From assembly GCF_012396365.1 (NCBI RefSeq), contig NZ_JAAXPG010000049.1, positions 1 to 32,932 of the forward strand: a stretch of 32,932 nucleotides of DNA, given 5' to 3'. The notes under the pieces are model-generated. The model had not been told where the DNA came from. It saw only the letters and a program-made list of their open reading frames with translations, and did not search any database. Positions 23,472 to 30,511 of this stretch are shown here, one piece after another. The position numbers and the translations under genes are program-made. The stretch comes from Nocardiopsis alborubida. Lineage in GTDB: Bacteria > Actinomycetota > Actinomycetes > Streptosporangiales > Streptosporangiaceae. Each line of letters starts with the position of its first letter. Position 1 is the first letter of the stretch.

Positions 23472-24113
23472 TCATCGGTCGGTCGGAGCGAGCGCCAGCA
23501 GCCCCGTGATCACGGCGGAAACAGCTCGCTCGACGGTGTCCTGGTCCACGGCCTCCGGGTCGACGATGTGCTCCATCGACAGGCCGTTGCTCAGGCAGTG
23601 GAGGATCAGGCCGGCCAGCTCCGGCGGAACGGCCAGGGTGACGTCGTCCGCCTGCGCGATCTCGGCAACGGATCGGGCGGCCGCTTCGCGTTGGCTCCGG
23701 CGGAGCGGCGTGATGACCTCTTTCGTCCTGGCGTCGTGTGCGGCGAGTGCCGCGAACTCCAGGCCGAGCTGCCCCCTCTCGCTGTCCTCGGTGATGCGTC
23801 GCGCGACGATCCGTGCGGCCCGTCGGGGCATGGTGGCGGCATCGCCCCGGGCGTGGAACTCGTTCATCACCGCGGTGCGTTCGACGCCTGCCCCCTCGCT
23901 GAGGATGGAGCCGAGGAGTTCCTGCTTGCTTCCGAAGTTGGAGTAGATCGCCCCCTTGGTGAACCCCGCCTCGCGAGCGATGTCCTCCAGGCGGCTGTTC
24001 GCGTAACCGCGTTCCGCGAAGACCTTGGCTGCGGCGGCCAGCAGCCGTTGCCGTACCTCTTCGCGCGGTGTGCGGGGGATCGGCCCCTGCGGCCGTTCAT
24101 CCGTGTTTTCCAT
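23472..24113 (-). CDS. TetR-family transcriptional regulator
   Basis: 213 aa from ATG 24113. Its DNA-binding helix-turn-helix is LLAAAAKVFAERGYANSRLE then DIAREAGFTKGAIYSNFGSK. The C-terminal ligand domain (RITEDSERGQLGLEFAALAA to LSMEHIVDPEAVDQDT) has no recognisable ligand motif. The stop overlaps an ATG of the next gene's frame (ATGA) and the spacing to the lipoprotein start is 8 bp, so they are one operon. A repeated 14-mer directly upstream is its likely operator, implying autoregulation. A TACTGT box lies seven bases before the ATG and no Shine-Dalgarno is seen: possibly leaderless. Confidence 0.93.
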   Translation of the reverse strand: MENTDERPQGPIPRTPREEVRQRLLAAAAKVFAERGYANSRLEDIAREAGFTKGAIYSNFGSKQELLGSILSEGAGVERTAVMNEFHARGDAATMPRRAARIVARRITEDSERGQLGLEFAALAAHDARTKEVITPLRRSQREAAARSVAEIAQADDVTLAVPPELAGLILHCLSNGLSMEHIVDPEAVDQDTVERAVSAVITGLLALAPTDR

Positions 24114-24130
24114 GGCGCGAACAGTAGCAA

Positions 24131-24160
24131 ACTTTCGGTATCGAATACTTTCGGTACCGA
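24131..24160. promoter_or_regulatory. Probable TetR operator (direct repeat)
   Basis: ACTTTCGGTATCGA (24131-24144) and ACTTTCGGTACCGA (24147-24160) are 14-mers with 13 identical bases, one and a half helix turns apart (16 bp). Each contains a palindromic core, TCGGTACCGA being perfect. They lie 18-47 bp upstream of the tetR start. Confidence 0.7.
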
Positions 24161-24205
24161 GATGTGAGCACGCACTCCCCGGCTTCTCCCTTAGGGGAGC
24201 GTCAC

Positions 24206-24227
24206 CCGGGTGCCCGCGGGCACCCGG
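24206..24227. repeat. 22-bp perfect palindrome
   Basis: The bases 24206-24227 read the same on both strands (arms CCGGGTGCCCG / CGGGCACCCGG). A second small hairpin, CTCCC-TTA-GGGGAG, lies just left of it near 24186-24199. No adjacent gene ends here; it may be a terminator or a dimer-binding site. Confidence 0.6.
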
Positions 24228-24430
24228 AGCTCGTCCGGCGCCGAGCCGGGCGAACCAGCCCAAGCGAACAGTCCTTCGTGTGGTCCGAGGCGTCTCTGCC
24301 TCGCCGAACGCACCGGGGTGTCCCTCGCCTTGGTATCGGACTCGGCGGTTCCGCGTGTGGTCGTGTCAGGGGAGCACCCCGAGGCTCCCCCGAGATTCAG
24401 GAAGGATCGTCGGCGGCGCGGAGAGCCCGT

Positions 24431-24545
24431 CGCCCAGGGGCCTTCGATCCGATCGGTTGCCGGTCCCGAGTGCAAGGGAAACCCAGGCCAACAGGGGTGA
24501 ACCCGTGCGTCTGGCCTGGGTCGGCGGTGCCGTGTGGCTCCCCGT
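24431..24545 (+). repeat. Dispersed hairpin repeat R1, copy 2
   Basis: CGCCCAGGGGCCTTCGATCC, GATCGG, then a perfect 10-bp stem ACCCAGGCCA (24481-24490) / TGGCCTGGGT (24512-24521) whose loop holds AGGGGTGAACCCGTGCG. The tail CGGTGCCGTGTGG matches copy 1. The remaining 24228-24795 shows no gene. Confidence 0.65.
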
Positions 24546-24795
24546 GCCCTGGCCGGTTCGCCTACCCGACCGGCACCGGAACCGGGCCACACGGCACCTG
24601 CCCGTGTCCCCGCCGAAGGCGGTGGTGCGTCGCCCGGCCACGCTCCGCCGCTCGTGCCCGAGCACGCTGACCACACCGAGGACGCCGTCGAGGAGGCGGC
24701 CACGCCGGTTGGCGAACCCGCCGCTCATGACAGGCCGAGGCCCCTGGCCCCGGCTGAAGGACCTCGGAGCACCGCCGTTGGGTTCCCCGCCGCCT

Positions 24796-25683
24796 TCACG
24801 TGGCCCTCGGCGGCTTCTCCAGGCCGCCCAGCCGCTTGCTCACCGTGTCGAGCGTCGGCCAGGGAGGGCCGTCCCGCAGGGCGCGCAGGAGTTCCTGTCC
24901 GAACAGCCTCCCGCTCGGGAACTCGTCGCCGCGGTCCCAGCGCCACGCCGCGACCATCGCGAGGACGAGCTGTCGGCACTCCTCCAGCAGCCCCTGGTCG
25001 ATGTTCGGGTAGTGCTCGCAGACCGCCTCGGGAACGTGGGCGAGGTCGAACTCGACGGGTCCGCGGCAGCACGTCTCCAGGTCGATGAACAACGGGCCGT
25101 CCTCCGTGCTGAGCACGTTGCCCGGGTGCGGCTCGCCGTGGAGCAGCTGCTCCACGGCGCCGCGCGCCTCGATCGCCCGGCGCAGGCCCGCCAGTCTGCC
25201 GCTGAGGAAGACGCGGTCCGCGTCGGCCAGCTCCGGCGAGCGGTCCGGGTCGGCGACGATGTCCTCCGCCTGCGTGACCCGGTCCGTGAACCGCGGGCTC
25301 GGCGCATCGACCCCGCGCATGCCCGCGTGCAGCAGTTCCAGGGCCCTGGCGCAGTCGTCCGGTGAGGCGTGAGGTGTCACGGGCTCGTAGTAGGTCCACA
25401 GCGTCACCGCGAAGCCGTCGCGCGTGTACACGCGCGGGTCCACCCGGGGCTCCAGAGGACACACCGGGCACCCCGCCGCGACGAGGCGCCGGGCGAGCTC
25501 GACCTCGAACCGCGCGACCTCCTGTCCCACGGGGGCGACCCGGGCGAAGACGTCGCACGGCGTCAGCCTCAGCGCCAGTTTGTTCGAGTTGTGGAGCACG
25601 ATCGCTTCGCTGGTTGACAGGCCGAGCGACGCGGCGACCGAGGTCGCGGCCGCCGTCGCACGAGTAACGTCGGACATCTCCAT
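24796..25683 (-). CDS. APH/choline-kinase-like phosphotransferase
   Basis: 295 aa from ATG 25683 (AGGAT upstream; ATG 25677 and GTG 25701 are possible). It has the aminoglycoside-phosphotransferase kinase fold: an N-lobe with VLHNSNKLALRL, FARVAP and a helix glutamate (VARFEVELARRLVAAG). The C-lobe has LLHGEPHPGNVL and the metal-binding aspartate in LFIDLETC. The usual HGDxHxxN loop reads HGEPHPGN: the catalytic aspartate is a glutamate. This variant occurs in a group of actinobacterial proteins of unknown substrate, so a drug-resistance role should not be assumed. It stands alone. Confidence 0.87.
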   Translation of the reverse strand: MEMSDVTRATAAATSVAASLGLSTSEAIVLHNSNKLALRLTPCDVFARVAPVGQEVARFEVELARRLVAAGCPVCPLEPRVDPRVYTRDGFAVTLWTYYEPVTPHASPDDCARALELLHAGMRGVDAPSPRFTDRVTQAEDIVADPDRSPELADADRVFLSGRLAGLRRAIEARGAVEQLLHGEPHPGNVLSTEDGPLFIDLETCCRGPVEFDLAHVPEAVCEHYPNIDQGLLEECRQLVLAMVAAWRWDRGDEFPSGRLFGQELLRALRDGPPWPTLDTVSKRLGGLEKPPRAT

Positions 25684-26037
25684 GCCCAGATCCTGTCGCA
25701 CCGGCCGCCGGCAGTCTCCCCGTTTTCCGCGTCGGGCGCGGGGCGGCCTGTGACCCCCGCGGCCCCGGGCCCGTGTGGCCGGACGTGCCCGCCAGCACCC
25801 CGAAGCGCGCCGTCCGCCCCCGCGTACCGCACGCCCTCCGGGCCGCGTCGGTCACTATGCTCTTGACCGGGGGCGGGGAGTGACCGGGCTGTGGTGGCGA
25901 CGCATCGTCGTGAACCCCCACCACGGACCCAGGCACCTCCTCCGTCCCCGGGCCGTTCCCTCGCACCCCGCCGGATCCCGACCTCCGAGCCGTCAGGGAC
26001 CACCTGACCCCGCATCCACTGGAAAGGCCTCCCGACC
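25684..26037. other. Intergenic stretch with one hairpin
   Basis: GTGGTGG (25892-25898) pairs with CCACCAC (25919-25925), with inner GACG/CGTC. GGAAAGG near 26021-26027 is the ribosome site of the HIT gene. Nothing else is recognised. Confidence 0.4.
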
Positions 26038-26469
26038 TTGCCGACCCTTTTCTCCAAGATCATCGCCGGCGACCTCCCCGGACACTTCGTGTGGAAGGAC
26101 CCCGAGGTCGTGGCCTTCCTGTCCATCGCCCCGATCCGGCCAGGCCACACCCTGGTCGTCCCCCGAGCAGAGGTCGACCACTGGACCGATGCCGACCCCG
26201 CTCTCCTGACCAGGTGCATGGAAGTGGCCCAGGCCATCGGCCGGGGCGTTCGCAGCGCGTGGAACGCGCCCCGAGCCGGGCTGCTCGTCGCGGGCTTCGA
26301 GGTCGCGCACCTGCACGTCCACGTGGCCCCCGTCTGGGGCATGTCCGACTTCGACGTCAGCGGCGTGGAGGCGGAGAAGGACCCGAGCGTCCTCGACCGC
26401 TCGGCCGAACAGCTGCGTACCGCCCTTCGGGAACTGGGGTTCGACCACGCCGTTCCGCCCAGGGACTGA
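26038..26469 (+). CDS. HIT-family hydrolase
   Basis: 143 aa from a TTG start at 26038, preceded by GGAAAGG; no ATG or GTG in the frame fits the family N-terminus, which aligns as (M)PTLFSKIIAGDLPGHFVW. It shows the HIT order: FLSIAPIRPGHTLVVPR, then LLTRCMEVAQAIG, then VAHLHVHVAPVWG with the histidine triad HLHVHV. These proteins are nucleotidyl hydrolases or transferases acting on nucleoside monophosphoramidates or dinucleoside polyphosphates in the cytoplasm. It is divergent from the APH-like gene and followed by the second integrase remnant. Confidence 0.93.
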   Translation: MPTLFSKIIAGDLPGHFVWKDPEVVAFLSIAPIRPGHTLVVPRAEVDHWTDADPALLTRCMEVAQAIGRGVRSAWNAPRAGLLVAGFEVAHLHVHVAPVWGMSDFDVSGVEAEKDPSVLDRSAEQLRTALRELGFDHAVPPRD

Positions 26470-26524
26470 CGCTCCTCCCGGCGCGCCGAGGCTCCCGCAC
26501 GCTTCCCGCCGAACCGTCGCCCGG

Positions 26525-26825
26525 GTGAAGGCCGGGCCGCTGTCCGCCCGACCCGTACCGGCCTCGGGACGGGCCTCGCCCTGGGACCGTCTCCAGGCCC
26601 GCGACACCTTGGTGGTGTCCGTGTCCAGGGTGACGGTGCGCTGCCCCGCCACGCTCTTCGGAGCGGCTGTCGGCCTCCTCGGCGGCCGCGGCCGCGGCCT
26701 CGGCGCGGCGGGGCCCGGAGCCCGTCCAGCGGGGTCGGCCCAGGTGTGGAACGGGGTACGTGCGGACGCGCCCGGCGCAGGAGGCCCGGGTTCCCGCGGC
26801 GGGGCCGGGTTCGTCCTTGGACCGC
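26525..26825 (-). pseudogene. Second remnant of the tyrosine integrase
   Basis: Base-level similarity to the integrase at 1796-3120 is plain. 26733-26820 matches 2866-2948 (GGTCGGCCCAGGTG, GAGGCCCGGGTTCC) and 26590-26660 matches 2310-2385 (GTCCAGGGTG, GTGCGCTGCCCCGC). Translated, the right-hand piece reads KSVAGQRTVTLDTDTTKVSRAW and then ADSGPAFTR. About 440 bp of the middle and everything after VFT are missing. Same orientation as the first copy, 24 kb away. Confidence 0.8.
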
Positions 26826-27030
26826 TCCCCCGACCGGGCAGAGAAGTCAAGCGACGGTTATTCCTGCCACGGCGCCCCCGGAGGGAGCACACACCCCGGG
26901 CCTCGTCGAGGAATTACTCGACAGGAGAAACCGAGGGAAGCAAACCCCCGGAGCGGCGAGCACAGCAGTTCCGCGAATCCCGAAAATGGACGCACAGGCC
27001 AACCGCCACATTAAATCCCCACCCTTCCGG

Positions 27031-27063
27031 TTGACAAATACCCGCAGCGCAGTTAGTATAACT
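27031..27063 (+). promoter_or_regulatory. Strong sigma-70-type promoter far upstream of the transporter gene
   Basis: TTGACA (27031-27036), exactly 17 bp, TAGTAT (27054-27059). A small palindrome AGTTA-GTA-TAACT (27051-27063) lies over the -10 box and may be a control site. It lies in a notably AT-rich patch. Transcription from here would give a leader of about 430 nt before the transporter ATG; I see no ORF of conviction in that leader. Confidence 0.6.
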
Positions 27064-27416
27064 ATTCATGTCGGAATTCGCATTGTTGGTGCAACGCCAG
27101 CCCAGGATCGGGCTCACGGGACCCCCTACGGTTCGAGCCGTACCTCGTGACCCGGCCGCCTCCCCCACCCTGACCGGCACAGTCGGCCGCGAGAACGACT
27201 CATGGGCGGGCACGGCGATCGGCTGGTGGGACAGGGAGCCGTGACCGGGCATCCTCCGGGGCATCGGATCGATATCGCCAGAAACGGCGACCGAGGCTTC
27301 CCGACACCGACACGAATGCGGAGACACGCGCACAACGTGCCGTAGCGCATCCCCGCGGTAATGACCGCCGACCCCACCGGGGCAGGGCGACATGATCGCG
27401 TTTTTTCAATCCGTTT

Positions 27417-27433
27417 CACCAACCTTATTGGTG
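27417..27433 (+). promoter_or_regulatory. Inverted repeat in the transporter leader
   Basis: CACCAA (27417-27422), CCTTA, TTGGTG (27428-27433): a perfect 6-bp inverted repeat. It is preceded by a short GCGA/TCGC hairpin and T6 (27401-27406) and lies 65 bp before the ATG. It could be an operator or an attenuator element. Confidence 0.35.
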
Positions 27434-27497
27434 TGCGCTCGTCCCCCTCAGGACCGATCCGCACCCCTTTTTTAATATCCACGAGGCTGTGTTCTCC

Positions 27498-29543
27498 ATG
27501 TCCGAAAAACCGCATAAAGACAAAGACCAACCGATCCACCGCGGAAAAGAGAGCGAGGAGGCCGAGGGCGGGGACGGGACCCCGGGTCCGCGGAGCCGGA
27601 CGGGCCATACCGCGTTCGGAAGCCTGGACTACCAGCACCCCGGGTACCCCCACGACACGCACCCGGTCCTCGTTCCGGGCATCTCGATCGACGACCAGCG
27701 CCGCCGCTACCAGGTCGACTGGCTCGTTTTCGCGATCGCCGGATCGCTGACGGTCGCCTTCGTCATCTGGGGCATCTGGTCCCCGGGAAGCGTCGCCGCG
27801 GTCGCGGAGACAGCCTTCTACTGGTCGACCGACAACCTCGGCTGGATGTTCAATGTCGTGGCCATCGTCGTGCTCGTCGCCACCGTGGGCATAGCGCTCT
27901 CGCCCTACGGGAGGATCCCGCTGGGCAAGGACGGCGAGCGGCCCGAGTTCAGCACGTTCTCCTGGACGGCCATGCTGTTCGCCGCCGGACTGGGCGTGGC
28001 GGTCCTGTTCTGGGGGCCCTCGGAGCCGCTCGGCTACTTCATCTCACCGCCCCCGCTGACCAGCGAGCCGGAGTCGGTCGAGGCCCTGCACACGGCCCTC
28101 GCCCAGATGTACTACCACTGGGGTTTCCACGCCTGGGCCATCTACGCGCTGGTCGGCGGGGCCGTCGCCTACGCCGCGTACCGCCGCGGCCGCTCCCTGC
28201 TCATGTCCTCGATCTTCCGAGCCCTGTTCGGCCGACGGCTCACCGAGGGCTTCGCCGGAAAGCTCGTCGACATCTTCGCGATCATCGCGACGCTCTTCGG
28301 CACCGCCGCCGCTCTCGGTATCGCGGCGATGCAGATCGGCTCCGGTGTCAGCATCGTGTCGGGTGCCGGGGAGCTCACGAACAACACCCTGGTCGTCATC
28401 ATCGCGGTCCTGACCGTCGCCTTCGTCGTCTCGGCCGTCTCGGGCGTCGCGCGTGGCATCCGCTACCTGTCGAACATGAACATCGTGCTCACGATCGGCA
28501 TGGTCGCGATCGTTCTCTTCCTCGGTCCCACACTGTTCCTCGTGAACCTGCTCCCCTCGGCGGTCATGGAGTACCTCGGGACCATGTTCGACATGATGGG
28601 CAGATCGCTCTCCTGGGGTGAGGACACACAGGAGTTCCAGTCGCTGTGGACCGTCTACTACTGGGCGTGGTGGATCTCCTGGTCGCCCTTCGTGGGCATC
28701 TTCCTCGCGCGCATCTCCCGCGGTCGCACCATTCGCCAGTTCATCCTCGGCACGATCATCATCCCGTCCTCGCTGCTCTTCGTCGCCTACGGAGTGATGG
28801 GCGGCACCTCCATCTGGATGTACCGGGAAGGCGCGCCCGGATTCACCGAGGGCATGCCCGCGCCCGAGGTGCTCTTCGCCCTCATCGACAACCTGCCCTA
28901 TGTCGAATGGCTGCCCTTCGTCGTGATCCTGGTGCTCGCGATCTTCTTCGTCACCGCCGCCGACTCCGCGTCGGTCGTGATGGGCATGCTCACCACACAG
29001 GGGGACCAGAACCCCCGCCTCTGGGTTGTCGTCTTCTGGGGCCTGGTCATGTCGGGCATCGCGATCGTGATGCTGCTTCTCGGCGACGCGACGGCGCTGA
29101 CAGGCCTCCAGCAGCTCGTGATCGTCACGGCGGTGCCTTTCGCACTCGTGCTGATCCTCGCCATCATCGCGTGGTTCAGGGAACTGCGCACCGACCCCCT
29201 CACCCTGCGCATGCGCTACATCGACACGGCGATGGACAACGCCGTGACCGAGGGAGTGGACCGGTACGGCGACGACTTCTCCCTGAAGGTCGTGGAGTCA
29301 CGGCCCGGAGGCGGGGCCGGGGCGGGCATCGACTCCACCGACGAGAGCTACACCGAGTGGTACCAGCGCACCAACGAGGAAGGTGAGCCGGTCGGCTACG
29401 ACTTCGAGACCGGGGAGTGGGCCGACGGCTATGACGCGGCCACTGGTGAGACCTCGGAGACCGCCTCTGAACGGCTCGCGGGGACACAGGAGGAATCTCC
29501 CGTCAAGGCGTCGGAGACCGGGACCGACCATGGGGGACGCTGA
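27498..29543 (+). CDS. BCCT-family transporter (choline, betaine or choline-sulfate)
   Basis: 681 aa from ATG 27498 (GAGG 11 bases before; a GTG at 27489 is less likely). A 70-residue hydrophilic N-terminus is followed by about 12 membrane helices. The BCCT tryptophan box is clear: YYWAWWISWSPFVGIFLARI near 387-406, with W389, W391/W392 and W395, then SRGRTIRQFILG. The glycine stretch of helix 3 reads AAGLGVAVLFWG (162-173); the sodium-dependent BetP has GMGIG there, so the last glycine is alanine. A charged tail of about 110 residues follows, as in osmosensing members. It imports quaternary ammonium compounds. Its neighbours are a choline-sulfatase and its activating enzyme, 25 bp away and convergent, so choline-O-sulfate is a reasonable substrate (inference). 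Confidence 0.93.
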   Translation: MSEKPHKDKDQPIHRGKESEEAEGGDGTPGPRSRTGHTAFGSLDYQHPGYPHDTHPVLVPGISIDDQRRRYQVDWLVFAIAGSLTVAFVIWGIWSPGSVAAVAETAFYWSTDNLGWMFNVVAIVVLVATVGIALSPYGRIPLGKDGERPEFSTFSWTAMLFAAGLGVAVLFWGPSEPLGYFISPPPLTSEPESVEALHTALAQMYYHWGFHAWAIYALVGGAVAYAAYRRGRSLLMSSIFRALFGRRLTEGFAGKLVDIFAIIATLFGTAAALGIAAMQIGSGVSIVSGAGELTNNTLVVIIAVLTVAFVVSAVSGVARGIRYLSNMNIVLTIGMVAIVLFLGPTLFLVNLLPSAVMEYLGTMFDMMGRSLSWGEDTQEFQSLWTVYYWAWWISWSPFVGIFLARISRGRTIRQFILGTIIIPSSLLFVAYGVMGGTSIWMYREGAPGFTEGMPAPEVLFALIDNLPYVEWLPFVVILVLAIFFVTAADSASVVMGMLTTQGDQNPRLWVVVFWGLVMSGIAIVMLLLGDATALTGLQQLVIVTAVPFALVLILAIIAWFRELRTDPLTLRMRYIDTAMDNAVTEGVDRYGDDFSLKVVESRPGGGAGAGIDSTDESYTEWYQRTNEEGEPVGYDFETGEWADGYDAATGETSETASERLAGTQEESPVKASETGTDHGGR

Positions 29544-29568
29544 CTTCGCCGCCCCCCGACCCTGCCGT

Positions 29569-30474
29569 TCAGCCGGTGTCGAGGGCCAGACGGAAACCCG
29601 CGTGGCCGAGGGTCGTGTCCGCGGTCACCGCGGTGCGCGCGGAGGTGCGGTACCGGCGGCAGTACGACGCGTGGCACATGTAGGAGCCGCCCCGCAGCAC
29701 GGGTCGTCCATCGGTCCGGCCGAAGACGCCGCTGGTCCACTCCCAGACATTGCCCGTGGTGTTGTACAGGCCGTAGGCGTTGGGTTCGAACGACGCGGCG
29801 GGCACGGTGCCGACCGGACCGGTCGGGCCGTCCGGGAAATCACCGGGGAACGTGTTCATGCGGGGCGCACCGTCGGGTTCCCGCACGGCGCCCCAGGGAA
29901 AAGGCTGCTGCTGGAGCCCGCCACGCGACGCGAACTCCCACTCGGCCTCCGACGGAAGCCGGGCACCGACCCACTCGGCATAGGCCGTGGCGTCCCGCTG
30001 CGACACATGGGTGACCGGGTGTGCGCTGCGGGACTCCACCGAGGATCCGGGGCCTTCGGGCTGGTACCAGCAGGCGCCCTCGACCTGACGCCACCACGGC
30101 GTCCCTGCGACCCCCGGGGAACTTCCACGCAGCCTCTCGGACAACAGCCCCTGGAACACGAGGGAGTCGCCCAGCCTCTCGGCATCGGTGCGGTACCCGG
30201 TGTCGAGCACGAAGGCGGCGAACTCGGCCACTGTCACAGTGGTCGGCGCGACGGCGAACGGTTCCACCCGCTCCTGCCGAACGGGGCCCTCTCCGTCTTC
30301 CGGATAGGCGAACCGGTCCGTGCTGCCCATGAGGAACGCGCCTCCCGCGAGGCCGACCATCCGCAGTTCGCCCTCCGCGGCGGAGGCGAGGCGCTCCAGC
30401 ATCTCGTCGTCGGCGTCTTCCGAGCCCCCCGGCCGTCGGCCGGCCGTCTCGCGTGTGGGACCGCAGCAGCTCAT
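29569..30474 (-). CDS. Formylglycine-generating enzyme (SUMF1-type)
   Basis: 301 aa from ATG 30474, with AAGGGG before it and the usual start MSCCGP. It is a full FGE-sulfatase domain: GGAFLMGS, YPEDGEGPVR, PVTHVSQRDATAYAEWVGAR, LPSEAEWEFASRGG, MNTFPGDFP, NAYGLYNTTGNVWEW, and GGSYMCHASYCRRYR. The two copper-binding active-site cysteines are C267 and C272 (CHASYC). The enzyme uses O2 to turn the cysteine of CxPSR in sulfatases into formylglycine. It has no signal peptide and acts in the cytoplasm. Its substrate is almost certainly the divergent sulfatase, whose start codon is 37 bp away. Confidence 0.95.
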   Translation of the reverse strand: MSCCGPTRETAGRRPGGSEDADDEMLERLASAAEGELRMVGLAGGAFLMGSTDRFAYPEDGEGPVRQERVEPFAVAPTTVTVAEFAAFVLDTGYRTDAERLGDSLVFQGLLSERLRGSSPGVAGTPWWRQVEGACWYQPEGPGSSVESRSAHPVTHVSQRDATAYAEWVGARLPSEAEWEFASRGGLQQQPFPWGAVREPDGAPRMNTFPGDFPDGPTGPVGTVPAASFEPNAYGLYNTTGNVWEWTSGVFGRTDGRPVLRGGSYMCHASYCRRYRTSARTAVTADTTLGHAGFRLALDTG

Positions 30475-30511
30475 TCGAACCCCTTGTTCCGGCTCACGGA
30501 AAGGAACAGTC
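30475..30511. promoter_or_regulatory. 37-bp divergent start region of FGE and sulfatase
   Basis: Holds both ribosome sites: AAGGGG for the minus-strand gene and GGAAAGGAA for the plus-strand gene. There is no room for two ordinary promoters, so the -10 and -35 boxes must lie inside the opposite coding regions, or one gene depends on a distant promoter. Confidence 0.5.

Noticed and set aside
1659..24545. CRISPR array made of the R1 repeats
   Set aside because: Copies are kilobases apart with no regular spacers and no cas genes.
27361..27406. Known riboswitch classes (c-di-AMP, glycine) in the transporter leader
   Set aside because: I could not find their conserved core motifs by eye.
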